Shown piece by piece: positions 35,880 to 44,269 of a stretch of DNA of 64,000 nucleotides. The notes beneath the pieces are model-generated. The model did no database searches. It worked only from the letters and a program-made list of their open reading frames with translations, and had not been told where the DNA came from. The first letter of the stretch is position 1. Every line of letters begins with the position of its first letter. Made by a program: the position numbers and the translations under genes. This DNA comes from JBCBSP01 sp039819095 (GTDB taxonomy: Bacteria > Pseudomonadota > Alphaproteobacteria > Caulobacterales > Maricaulaceae), in assembly GCA_039819095.1 (NCBI GenBank), contig JBCBSP010000005.1, positions 230,635-294,634 on the forward strand. Reading direction: 5' to 3'.

Positions 35880-36395
35880 TCAGGTTTTTCGCTCCAGCAC
35901 CCGCACGGTGAAGCCGGCCTCATCGCCCTCGCCGGGCTCGACGCGCTCAGCCGAACGCTCAACCCACTGAGCCGGATCAAGCCGGGGAAACAGCGCATCG
36001 CCCTGTGGTGAGAGCGCCACCTCGGTCAGATAGATGCGGCCGGCGCGGTCAAGCGCATCGGCATAGATCTGCGCTCCGCCGATCACGCAGACCTCGCCCG
36101 CCTCGCCGGCCAGCTCGCCGGCGCGCGAGAGCGCCGCACCCAGATCGGCGAACACCTCAGCGCCTTCGATCGCCCTCAGGCTTCGGCTGACCACCAGATT
36201 GGGCCGTCCCGGCAGGGGCCTGCGCGGCAGGCTCTGCCAAGTCTTGCGGCCCATCACCACAGGCTTTCCAAGCGTGACCTGCTTGAAACGCTTCAAGTCC
36301 GACGGAATGCGCCAGGGCAGATCGCCTTTACGCCCGATCACGCCGTTTTCAGCCCGCGCGACGACGAGGGCGATCGTGACGGCGGCGTCGCTCAC
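35880..36395 (-). CDS. folA: Dihydrofolate reductase
   Basis: 171 residues. [21 protein letters not shown] (Met20-loop region) with catalytic Asp in [30 protein letters not shown], and [12 protein letters not shown] are all DHFR motifs. Regenerates tetrahydrofolate with NADPH after thymidylate synthesis. Overlaps the thyA stop by 4 bp (ATGA), so coupled to it. Confidence 0.96.
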   Translation of the reverse strand: MSDAAVTIALVVARAENGVIGRKGDLPWRIPSDLKRFKQVTLGKPVVMGRKTWQSLPRRPLPGRPNLVVSRSLRAIEGAEVFADLGAALSRAGELAGEAGEVCVIGGAQIYADALDRAGRIYLTEVALSPQGDALFPRLDPAQWVERSAERVEPGEGDEAGFTVRVLERKT

Positions 36396-37252
36396 ACCGC
36401 CACCGGGGCGGAAATGCGCGGATGGGGATCATAGCCCTCCAGGGCGATATCCTCATACTCGAAGGCGAACAGATCGGTGATGTCCCGGTTCAGCGTCAGC
36501 TGCGGCAGAACCCGCGGCGCGCGCGAAAGCTGCTCATTCACCTGGTCGATATGATTTGAGTAGATGTGCGCGTCGCCGAAGGTGTGCACGAATTCGCCGG
36601 GCTCATGCCCGGTCGCCTGGGCCATCATCGCCAGTAAAAGCGCATAGCTGGCGATATTGAACGGCACGCCGAGAAACATGTCGGCGGAACGCTGATAGAG
36701 CTGTAGCGAGAGCCGGCCTTCGGCGACGTAGAACTGGAACAGGGTGTGACAGGGCGGCAACGCCATGGACGGGACGTCCGCCGGGTTCCAGGCCGAGACG
36801 ATATGGCGGCGCGAATGCGGGTTGTCGCGGATCTGGTCAGCAAGCTCGCTGAGCTGATCGATGACGCGGCCGTCTGCGGTCTCCCATCGCCGCCACTGCT
36901 TGCCGTAGACCGGCCCGAGTTCGCCGTTCTCATCGGCCCACTCATCCCAGATGCTCACGCCGCGCTCCTGCAGCCAGCGCACATTGGTCATCCCCTTGAC
37001 AAACCAGAGCAGCTCCACGGCGATGGACTTGAAATGCACCTTCTTGGTGGTCAGAAGCGGGAACCCGTCCGCCAGATCACAGCGGATCTGACGCCCGAAG
37101 ACCGAGCGCGCGCCGGTGCCTGTGCGGTCGGTCTGATCTGCGCCATTTTCAAGGATGTCCTGCAAAAGCGACAGATAGGCGTCTTCGACCCCGCTTCGTG
37201 ATGGGGCGGGGGGCTGAGATGAGGCGGTGGGCGTTGCATCTGCCAGGGCCAT
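36392..37252 (-). CDS. thyA: Thymidylate synthase
   Basis: 286 residues from ATG 37252 (GGAG six bases upstream); ATG 37264 and TTG 37273 are alternatives. Catalytic Cys in [13 protein letters not shown], Arg motif [44 protein letters not shown]. Makes dTMP from dUMP using methylene-tetrahydrofolate. Has a ~20-residue Ala/Pro/Ser-rich N-terminal extension. Confidence 0.97.
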   Translation of the reverse strand: MALADATPTASSQPPAPSRSGVEDAYLSLLQDILENGADQTDRTGTGARSVFGRQIRCDLADGFPLLTTKKVHFKSIAVELLWFVKGMTNVRWLQERGVSIWDEWADENGELGPVYGKQWRRWETADGRVIDQLSELADQIRDNPHSRRHIVSAWNPADVPSMALPPCHTLFQFYVAEGRLSLQLYQRSADMFLGVPFNIASYALLLAMMAQATGHEPGEFVHTFGDAHIYSNHIDQVNEQLSRAPRVLPQLTLNRDITDLFAFEYEDIALEGYDPHPRISAPVAV

Positions 37253-37388
37253 GGCGGGCTCCATCGGGGACAAGTCGGCCTTCCAGCTTACCCAAGCTAG
37301 TGATTCGAGCCACAGGCCCTAGCACGATCACCGTGGAGAACGCCGCCAGACACTGGGCATTGATCATGATCTGAGCCAGTTTGGCGTT

Positions 37389-39173
37389 ATGGCGTCCATT
37401 CGATTTGCCTATTTTGTGTTCGAACCGGGGACCGGCGGCCTATTTGATGGCGAACGGTCTATTCGGCTGCGCCCCAAGACAGCGCGCCTGTTGAGCTATT
37501 TTCTAGAAAATCCGCAAAAACCGCTGACCCGCGACGACATTTTCGAGGCGGTCTGGCCGGACCGGATCGTCACCGACAACACATTGATGCAATCGGTTCG
37601 CGAGTTGCGCGTTGCACTTAAAGACGCCGCCGCTGAACCGCGGTTTGTTGAGACGGTCCATGGCATCGGATATCGCTGGGTTGGACCGGCTCCGATGGCG
37701 CCGGACATTGATGGCCCCAGCCAAGTGGCTTCAGCGGCTAAAGACCAAAGCTCGAGACAGCGATGGCGATCGGCGATCATCGCGTCGGGAAGTCTTGCCG
37801 GGCTGATATTGGGCCTGACGGCCTGGCTGCTTCTCGCACAGCCCTCGGGATACTCGGTCGACCAAGATATTCAGCGCGCCCAGACGGCCCGGACGCAAGG
37901 TCAGTCCGAACTCGCCCGACGCTATTTCGAAGCCGCCCTGATCCAAGCCCCTGAGCAATTAGAAGCGCGCGTCGGTCTTGCGACCATGCTTTATGAGATG
38001 GGCGATTGGGACCAAGCTTGGGATTTAGCAACGGTGCCGACAACGCCCACAAGCAGTGGCGCGCGGGCCCGTGATCAGGCGGTGCTTGACTTGATTGCGG
38101 GGGAAATTGCGCTTGGGCGCGGCCGTCTGGACCTGGCTGAGGAGCGTTTTGCAGCGGTGCGCGAGGGTGCGGGCCAGGGCTTCACTCCGGTCGTCCACGC
38201 CGCCGCGCTCAATGGCCTGTCACACGTCTATGCCGATCAAGGCATGATCATGGAGTACCTGGCGATCCGCGCTGAAGCGGTCGATCCACTTTTGGTGTCC
38301 GCCCAGGTCGAGGCTTTCGCAGAAGGTCTGTTAAGCGCCGGGACGATGGTTCACCCCAGCTTTGACGAAAGCTGGAGCCTGCCCCGACTGCAGCGCGCGC
38401 TGTCCGTCTTCGAGGAAATCGGCGATGCGGGAGGTATTGCCCGCACGCATACGGCGCTGGGCGCCAATCTGGCGCTTGATGACGCGACGCGAGCACGACA
38501 TTTTCAGACGGCTTTAGCGCTGTACCGTTCGGCTGAGCATCGTCCTGGCGAGCTGGCTGTGCTCATTCATCTTGCGTCATTTGAGATCGGACGCCTCAAC
38601 GCCGACGCCGCCCAGATGCATGTTGCGCGGGGTCTTGAGCTTAGCAACGCGCTGAATGCGCCGCGCTTTCATGCTGATTTCAGCTACCGAAATGGCCTTG
38701 CGCGGATGGCCTCAACCGTCGGCGCAGGGATTGAGGTGCGCGACGAGCAGCTTGAAGCCGCCACAACGGCTTTGGAGCGCGCAGCGGCGGAGTATGCCGC
38801 GCTTGGTATCGTTCTAGACGGCCTGGCTCCACGCTTCCATGCCGCTATTGCATGGTTTGACGCGGGTGACGCCACCCGCGCGCTCGCAGCATTTGAGCAG
38901 TTAGTCCAAGTCTATCGCGATCTGCCCTTCCCGCCGGGCGAACTCGGCGCGCGGCTGGGCCAAGCTGCGGCACTTTCAAAGTTGGGCCGCCATGAACAGG
39001 CCGAGCATGTTCTTGAAGACATCGAGCAGGCACGGCCAGGGGCGATCCCCGTGACGACCGCGATTCGTAACGCCTTCATCGAAGAACAATCCGGCGCATC
39101 TTCCAGGTCCCTCTTCGAGATAATCATCACTGCAGAACGCATGCTGACGGATGTTGGTCGGTTTTCAGACTAA
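37389..39173 (+). CDS. Membrane-anchored OmpR-type winged-helix regulator with TPR-like C-terminus (CadC-like)
   Basis: 594 residues. Residues ~5-100 are the Trans_Reg_C winged helix: LRPKTARLLSYFLENPQKPL, TDNTLMQSVRELRVALKD, RFVETVHGIGYRW. A TM helix at ~128-150 (IIASGSLAGLILGLTAWLLL) puts the remainder in the periplasm. The C-terminal ~440 residues are helical repeats of TPR type (RYFEAALIQAPEQLEARVGLA, ARTHTALGANLALDD). One-component membrane regulators of the CadC/ToxR class bind DNA without a phosphoreceiver. A direct-repeat array starts at its own 3' end, before the hydrolase gene. Codon use is less GC-rich than in the thyA side. Predicted target: the following gene. Confidence 0.85.
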   Translation: MASIRFAYFVFEPGTGGLFDGERSIRLRPKTARLLSYFLENPQKPLTRDDIFEAVWPDRIVTDNTLMQSVRELRVALKDAAAEPRFVETVHGIGYRWVGPAPMAPDIDGPSQVASAAKDQSSRQRWRSAIIASGSLAGLILGLTAWLLLAQPSGYSVDQDIQRAQTARTQGQSELARRYFEAALIQAPEQLEARVGLATMLYEMGDWDQAWDLATVPTTPTSSGARARDQAVLDLIAGEIALGRGRLDLAEERFAAVREGAGQGFTPVVHAAALNGLSHVYADQGMIMEYLAIRAEAVDPLLVSAQVEAFAEGLLSAGTMVHPSFDESWSLPRLQRALSVFEEIGDAGGIARTHTALGANLALDDATRARHFQTALALYRSAEHRPGELAVLIHLASFEIGRLNADAAQMHVARGLELSNALNAPRFHADFSYRNGLARMASTVGAGIEVRDEQLEAATTALERAAAEYAALGIVLDGLAPRFHAAIAWFDAGDATRALAAFEQLVQVYRDLPFPPGELGARLGQAAALSKLGRHEQAEHVLEDIEQARPGAIPVTTAIRNAFIEEQSGASSRSLFEIIITAERMLTDVGRFSD

Positions 39174-39222
39174 ATTCACGGCGCATTTCAGGCTGGCTTC
39201 AGGCATTTCAGGACGATTTCAG
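39164..39222. promoter_or_regulatory. TTCAG direct-repeat array upstream of S33-like hydrolase
   Basis: TTCAG occurs at 39164, 39187, 39198, 39207 and 39218. The last four form two tandem pairs (ATTTCAGGCTGGCTTCAG and ATTTCAGGACGATTTCAG) with 11-bp spacing within each pair and 20 bp between pairs. OmpR/PhoB-type winged helices bind direct repeats about 11 bp apart, and the gene just upstream encodes such a protein. Binding is inference. Confidence 0.6.
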
Positions 39223-39261
39223 CAAGAGAGAACACCTCAATACGCTGAGGAGTTCCTGAAA

Positions 39262-40668
39262 ATGAAGTCATCCATTCGCCTCACCCTTCTGGCGGCAAGC
39301 CTGGCGCTGAGCACGAGTGCAAGCACCTGCGCCGCGACAACAGAGTTATCGGAGCGCGGTTTCGACACCGCGTTCAACTATGTTTCCGTTCCCGAAAACC
39401 GGGCTGATCCTGACACGCGCGATATCAATGTCGCCTATCTGCGAATGCAGGGCGCTTCTGACGGTGTGCCAACCTTTGTGTTCTTTGGAGGTCCAGGCGA
39501 GAGCGCAACCGATTACGGATCCCTTGAGTCCCTTCGAGGCGCATTTGGCCATTTGCTTGCGAGCGCGGATGTCGTCTTCATCGAGCAACGGGGTGTGGGC
39601 GCATCTCGGCCCAACCTGGATTGTGAGCCGGTAAGCTTCCCGCTCGATCGCGCGGTCACCGTAGAGGCGGTCATTGACGCGCACGCAGAAATCCTGCCGG
39701 CGTGTGTTGCGGCAGCCGGCACTGACATGCGCGGATACACAACCGCCTCCATCGCCGATGATGCGGACGCGATACGTCAGACTCTGGGCTATGACCGCAT
39801 CAATCTTTCCGGCGGCAGTTATGGGGCCCAACAGGCGTATTTCTACATTCGCCGCCACAGCGAGCATGTGAATCGCGCCGTGCTCACCCAGTTCCTTGTG
39901 CCGGGGACCTCCCTGGCCATGCCGTCAACCATAGACAGCTATGTTGTTGAACTGGGCGAACGCCTCGGCCCGGCCTTCGGCCATCCTGAAGGCGGCGGCG
40001 AGGTCCTCGCGAGCCTGATGGCGACGGTCTTCGAGGCGGCTGAAGAAACACCGGTGGAGATTTCACTTGGCGAGGTGTCGTTGACTGCGGGGCGCACGGA
40101 TCTGGAGATCATCACCTCCTTGGCTATGCGGCGCACGCGCGAGAGTTGGTTGCTGCCATTCTTGTTCTCTCAGATGAGCGCAGGCGATTTTGGTTTCGTC
40201 GGCCAGGCCATGCTGCAATTTTATCGGCAGGGGCTGCCGGTCAACGCCGCGGTCATCGCTTTAGACTGCGCTGATCAGACGAACTCCCTGCGCAGAGCGC
40301 GCTTCGAAGAAGAAGCGGCCAGTGCGCTTACCGGCTTTGGGTCTCATCTACCCTTTCCCGGAGCCTGCGATGCGTTCGAACACGGGAGCGTTGAGCAGCA
40401 AATCATGACCCACGCGGGCGTTGGCGGTGTCCCGACCTTGTTTATTCAAGGCGAGCTGGACGCGCGTGCCCGGGATGAAAATCTGGGCCCGCTGCTGGCA
40501 AATAGCGAGAGCGCGCGTCTGCTTGTAATCGGCAATGCTACGCATGATCTCGGGCGCTCGGCCTCATCGACGATCGGCGCGAGGCTTGATGCGATTGAAG
40601 CTGGCTTTCTCTTCTATGGAGATTGGCCGGACAGCAATCGGATCGATGTTCCTCTCGAGCTCGACTGA
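39262..40668 (+). CDS. Exported alpha/beta hydrolase (peptidase S33-like)
   Basis: 468 residues from ATG 39262, with GAGGAG about ten bases upstream; this start gives a signal peptide (MKSSIRLTLLAASLALSTS). Oxyanion motif VFFGGPGESATD, VVFIEQRGVGAS, nucleophile elbow LSGGSYGAQQAY, Asp in LFIQGELDARA, His in IGNATHDLG. Looks like tripeptidyl-aminopeptidase-type S33 enzymes acting on peptides outside the cytoplasm. Preceded by the TTCAG array and the CadC-like regulator. Confidence 0.82.
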   Translation: MKSSIRLTLLAASLALSTSASTCAATTELSERGFDTAFNYVSVPENRADPDTRDINVAYLRMQGASDGVPTFVFFGGPGESATDYGSLESLRGAFGHLLASADVVFIEQRGVGASRPNLDCEPVSFPLDRAVTVEAVIDAHAEILPACVAAAGTDMRGYTTASIADDADAIRQTLGYDRINLSGGSYGAQQAYFYIRRHSEHVNRAVLTQFLVPGTSLAMPSTIDSYVVELGERLGPAFGHPEGGGEVLASLMATVFEAAEETPVEISLGEVSLTAGRTDLEIITSLAMRRTRESWLLPFLFSQMSAGDFGFVGQAMLQFYRQGLPVNAAVIALDCADQTNSLRRARFEEEAASALTGFGSHLPFPGACDAFEHGSVEQQIMTHAGVGGVPTLFIQGELDARARDENLGPLLANSESARLLVIGNATHDLGRSASSTIGARLDAIEAGFLFYGDWPDSNRIDVPLELD

Positions 40669-40678
40669 CGCTGTTGGC

Positions 40679-40706
40679 GGACAGGCCGGCGTGCGTCGGC
40701 CTGTCT
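40679..40706 (+). terminator. Hairpin downstream of S33-like hydrolase
   Basis: GACAGGCCG (40680-40688) and CGGCCTGTC (40697-40705) form a perfect 9-bp stem with an 8-nt loop, starting 12 bp after the stop codon. No T-run follows, so it may be a stability hairpin rather than an intrinsic terminator. Confidence 0.5.
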
Positions 40707-40832
40707 GGCCGGGATCGGGCCGTCCGTGGGGCGCCCGGCATCACATAAGGCCAGTCAGGAGTCCCCATTGAAGTCTAACTTTCTGGGGTCGGGCCGAGGC
40801 AGTGAAATGGCCTTGCATGTCCGCAATTCCTG

Positions 40833-40865
40833 TGTTCATAGTGAAACTGGAACATTTAATGAACA
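40833..40865. promoter_or_regulatory. Inverted repeat before VOC gene
   Basis: TGTTCAT (40833-40839) and ATGAACA (40859-40865) are perfect inverted repeats, with an inner TTCATAGTGAA mini-palindrome at 40835-40845. The region is AT-rich relative to its flanks and ends 39 bp before the VOC start. A repressor site is possible; no regulator gene is adjacent. Confidence 0.3.
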
Positions 40866-40903
40866 AACTTATTCTGTCCGACAGATGAAATAGGAGGATG
40901 TTG

Positions 40904-41275
40904 ATGATCGGATATGTCACGCTTGGCACGAATGATCTGGCCCGCGCAGCGGCCTTCTACGACAAGATCGCCGAACAACTTGATACGCCGCGCATGATGG
41001 AGTTCGACACCTTCATCGCCTGGGGCAAACCTAACGGCCCGGCCGGGATCGGCCTGACAAAGCCGTTCAACGGCGAGCCGGCGAGTGTCGGCAATGGCGT
41101 CATGGTCGCGCTGCAGGCGCGCGATCCGGCCCATGTCGACGCCATCTACAAAGCCGCGCTGGAGGCCGGAGCGACCGACGAGGGCAAACCCGGCCCGCGC
41201 GGGGACGACGGCTTCTATGCCGGCTATTTCCGTGACCCGGACGGCAACAAGCTCAATGCCTTCTGTATGGAGTAG
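40904..41275 (+). CDS. VOC family (glyoxalase/dioxygenase-fold) protein
   Basis: 123 residues from ATG 40904: AGGAGG at 40892-40897 is 6 bases upstream, while the ATG at 40898 would touch it. One VOC module pair: MIGYVTLGTNDLARAAAFYD with a ligand-position pattern, and GYFRDPDGNKLNAFC at the C-terminus. Likely metal-dependent lyase or binding protein; substrate unknown. Monocistronic. Confidence 0.85.
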   Translation: MIGYVTLGTNDLARAAAFYDKIAEQLDTPRMMEFDTFIAWGKPNGPAGIGLTKPFNGEPASVGNGVMVALQARDPAHVDAIYKAALEAGATDEGKPGPRGDDGFYAGYFRDPDGNKLNAFCME

Positions 41276-41350
41276 GCAGCGAAGCGGCGTGCGGCGAACG
41301 TAGCGTCCGATCTTATGGCTCTATCCTCGCCAATGCTGTCCGCTCCGTAA

Positions 41351-41370
41351 CGACGAAACATGTTTCGTCG
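41351..41370. promoter_or_regulatory. Perfect 20-bp palindrome CGACGAAACATGTTTCGTCG
   Basis: Ten-base arms with no mismatch and no spacer, 71 bp upstream of the FG-GAP gene start and 75 bp after the VOC gene. A dimeric repressor site or a very short stable hairpin. No obvious cognate regulator is adjacent. Confidence 0.6.
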
Positions 41371-41441
41371 CATTTCATTGGATGCTCATGCGACCAGCGC
41401 CGACCCTGCTCGGAGTAACGACAATAACTCAGAGACTCACC

Positions 41442-42533
41442 ATGACCACTTCTTCTTTGATTGCGCTCAGCTTCGCCATCGCTGCCATTCCCGGCACCGA
41501 AACACGGACAATGGATATCCGTCTGGCCGACCTCGACGGTGATGGCCAGGCCGAAATCATCCGGGCGGTGGAAGGCGGCGCCAACGAGGTCCTCGAACGA
41601 TCCGGTGGCACCTGGACTCCCTCCAGCCGCTTCCGGTTTGAAGAAGACGGGTCTGATAGCGAGGACATCGCGATCGCAGACTTAAATGGGGATGGGTGGC
41701 TCGATGTTGTCTTTGCCAACGAAGACACAATGGTCCAACAGCTCTATTTCAACGAAGGCGGCACTCGGCTGGTTCCGGCCCATGTCAACCTGGTTTTCGA
41801 AGCGCGGTCCAACACAGTGATCGCGGAGGACTTTGATGGTGATGGGGATGCGGACTTGGCGTTCGGAGATTCCGGTCCAGTTGTATTCCTGACCAATGAC
41901 GGGCGAGGCAATTTCGAGGTTTCCAGAGAAGCCCATCCCAATAACTCCCATGCGGTCCAGGACCTGGAGGCCGGAGATGTGGACGGGGATGGAGATCTGG
42001 ACGTCATAGTCGCCAGCGAAGGTACCAATCGTCTGCTCATAAATGACGGACACGGTGCATTCACACCCCGCAATGCGCTGCTTTCCGCACTTCCCAGATA
42101 TGAGGAGACTCGCGAGGCCGATTTCGCCGATCTTGATGGCGATGGTGATCTGGACCTCTATTTCGCCAATGTCGGCTTTCGTACCCAGAACCCGGCCGGG
42201 GAACCGGACCGGGTGCTGCTCAATGACGGACGTGGATACTTTTCCCCGCAGGATCGAGCGCTGCCTGCGCGCACGATGCACACGCTCGACATCGACTTCC
42301 ACGACGTCGACAATGATGGCGATCTGGATGGGGTGCTTGCCGGCTCGTTCGGAGGCGGTGTCTGGATTCTGATCAATGACGGGACGGGCCAGTTCACCGA
42401 GGGGGCACAGCTGGCTGGCTCTGAGCTGGATGCGCTCGACACCGAGCTGATGCCTGATCGCCTCAGCGTCTATGTAGCCGGCGTAAGGAGCGCCGACGCG
42501 ATCCTGGCGCTTACGCCGACTGAGTCTCCGTGA
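41442..42533 (+). CDS. Exported FG-GAP/VCBS repeat protein
   Basis: 363 residues from ATG 41442, which gives a short hydrophobic leader (MTTSSLIALSFAIAAIPGTE); an upstream start in the same frame lacks a signal. Six calcium-binding loops of the DxDGDGxxD type are visible (LADLDGDGQAE, DLNGDGWLD, DFDGDGDAD, DVDGDGDLD, DLDGDGDLD, DVDNDGDLD), each followed by a beta strand and an NDG-like turn: a beta-propeller as in integrin-like proteins. Role unknown, probably extracytoplasmic binding. Confidence 0.82.
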   Translation: MTTSSLIALSFAIAAIPGTETRTMDIRLADLDGDGQAEIIRAVEGGANEVLERSGGTWTPSSRFRFEEDGSDSEDIAIADLNGDGWLDVVFANEDTMVQQLYFNEGGTRLVPAHVNLVFEARSNTVIAEDFDGDGDADLAFGDSGPVVFLTNDGRGNFEVSREAHPNNSHAVQDLEAGDVDGDGDLDVIVASEGTNRLLINDGHGAFTPRNALLSALPRYEETREADFADLDGDGDLDLYFANVGFRTQNPAGEPDRVLLNDGRGYFSPQDRALPARTMHTLDIDFHDVDNDGDLDGVLAGSFGGGVWILINDGTGQFTEGAQLAGSELDALDTELMPDRLSVYVAGVRSADAILALTPTESP

Positions 42534-42588
42534 GGAACCAAAGCCAGAGAGCCAGCTGAGCATTTGGGAGGGCGCAGTCAGTGGTGAT

Positions 42589-42984
42589 TTGGTTTTCACC
42601 GCTCTCGGTCTTGTCCTCGTGATGCTGGAATTGGTGTTCGCCCCATCGAGCCCGCCTAGCGTCCTGTGGATTCGTCTAATCATTGATGTGGCGCTGCTGG
42701 GTCTCTCCGGCGGCATACTGACCGCCAGCGCTGTTTTGTTTGGAAGCGTTGGCGGTGTTAAGGACGCTCAGGCTCCGAACCGATGGTCATGGTTTGCCAT
42801 GGGCTTCAGGGTTTGCTTTGCTAGCTTTGTCCTGCTCTTCTTGCCGACCGCACTCTTCTTCGTTGAAGGCTTCGAAAATCGGTTCGGCGTATTGATGTCC
42901 GGACTGTTGCTTTGCCCTCTGCTCGGCCTGCTGCTTGCCCCATCCGCCGGTGTTAGAAACCGGCTGTTCGCCAACGTGCGATAA
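42589..42984 (+). CDS. Hypothetical four-helix membrane protein
   Basis: 131 residues from a TTG start (an internal ATG at 42622 is the alternative). Four hydrophobic segments: FTALGLVLVMLELVF, LIIDVALLGLSGGILTASAV, ASFVLLFLPTALFFVEGF and VLMSGLLLCPLLGLLL. No family recognised. It follows the FG-GAP gene by 55 bp and converges with the DUF547 gene. Confidence 0.55.
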   Translation: MVFTALGLVLVMLELVFAPSSPPSVLWIRLIIDVALLGLSGGILTASAVLFGSVGGVKDAQAPNRWSWFAMGFRVCFASFVLLFLPTALFFVEGFENRFGVLMSGLLLCPLLGLLLAPSAGVRNRLFANVR

Positions 42985-42989
42985 ACCGC

Positions 42990-44168
42990 TCAAGGCGCGT
43001 CGGGGGAATTCGCTTCGCTTGATGGTGAGCGGCGTGCAGGGCGCAGGTTTATTCCCCGATCCTCAGTGGGCAGATCGCGGATCGTGACCGAGCCAACACG
43101 CCCCCGGCGCAGCAGCTCCAGGCGACGCTCAATAACGACATCCACAAAGGTCTGGGCATGCGCCGGAAGGTCACTGCATGGCGCGACGAATGAAGGAGCA
43201 CCACTCTCGCCATAGCTTACGACATTAAGCGCACCCGTGCCGCCACACCGGCCAATGCCATTGGTGACGTCCGCGATGGAATCGTCAAATGTCAGCAAGT
43301 CTGGCTCACCGCCAATCGCCAGTGCGTCGTAAACGCCGGTCTCGGCATAAGACGCCAGGTGAGCTCTGAGGTCTTCTGGCCAAACCGGAAACAGGGTCTG
43401 CGACCATTCTTCATAGAGCGGAGAGACCCGAAATCCGAAGCTGGAGGATTCCACACCCCGCAACGCGTTGACGAATTCGCGAGCATTGGCGTCGAGCTGC
43501 CTCCAAACCCGCGCGCCCTTGAACGCTTCACCCTGAAGAGTTGGGCCCCCCACCGCACCGGAGAAGAAGCCATACATGATACGAGGGTCCCGCCACCGTT
43601 GGCCGACAATCTCAAACCGGATTTGATTGAGGCTGATCCGCCGAGCACCGACATCGACGATCGGGCTGTCCCAGAAGCCGTGTCCGTCGATCTCAACGCG
43701 TCTCAACCGCCGCACAGGGTAACGGCGAGCCAACTCATCGATAACGACAATGTTGTGCAGGTTCAGCCAGTAGGCCAGCTCCTCATTAGCGGACAGGCGC
43801 GAAAAATCAATCCGCTCTGGAAGCGCCTCTAAGTCTTCGCGATAGGCATGAATTTGGGCTTTCTGATCGTCGTCCAGAAGGTGATAGCTCACCCGGTTTC
43901 CTTCATATCGATAGCGCGAAGGATTCTCTAAGCTGATCCGAGTGCCAGTGCGACGGGTCCGGGTCCGAGCGGGCCGACGATCTGATCTGCCCACTTCAAA
44001 CACCACTGCCTCAAGCATGATATCGAAGACTTCATAGTCTATCTGCAACGACGGTGCAGCGGATGGGTCGTGATCGGATTTGAGCTGGGCCCACACTGGC
44101 TGCGCAGCTGCCAGGCTGACCGCGAGAACTATGCTTGCGACTTTAAGAATGCGGGAAGGATAAAACAT
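42990..44168 (-). CDS. Exported DUF547 domain protein
   Basis: 392 residues with a signal peptide (ILKVASIVLAVSLAAAQPVWA). DUF547 pattern: ELAYWLNLHNIVVIDELARRYPV, HGFWDSPIVDVGARRISLNQI and RWRDPRIMYGFFSGAVGGPTL (the usual NCAS/IGCP loop is replaced by FFSGAVGGP). Papain-like fold relatives; biochemical role unknown. A C-terminal region with Arg-rich tail follows. Same strand and 101 bp downstream of the PDZ-hydrolase gene (start region not a strong promoter). Confidence 0.72.
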   Translation of the reverse strand: MFYPSRILKVASIVLAVSLAAAQPVWAQLKSDHDPSAAPSLQIDYEVFDIMLEAVVFEVGRSDRRPARTRTRRTGTRISLENPSRYRYEGNRVSYHLLDDDQKAQIHAYREDLEALPERIDFSRLSANEELAYWLNLHNIVVIDELARRYPVRRLRRVEIDGHGFWDSPIVDVGARRISLNQIRFEIVGQRWRDPRIMYGFFSGAVGGPTLQGEAFKGARVWRQLDANAREFVNALRGVESSSFGFRVSPLYEEWSQTLFPVWPEDLRAHLASYAETGVYDALAIGGEPDLLTFDDSIADVTNGIGRCGGTGALNVVSYGESGAPSFVAPCSDLPAHAQTFVDVVIERRLELLRRGRVGSVTIRDLPTEDRGINLRPARRSPSSEANSPDAP

Positions 44169-44269
44169 GGAGCCCCTGACGGTGTCGCTTCGAAACGCAC
44201 CGGTTTTGCCAAGCGAGGAGGCCTTGCCCCAGCGCTTTGAGACGAAGGCGGCTTGGTCATGACAAGGCC

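Noticed and set aside
41682..42716. 344-codon minus-strand frame opposite the FG-GAP gene
   Set aside because: The plus strand shows six DxDGDG repeats; the minus frame has none of its own and spans the next gene's start.
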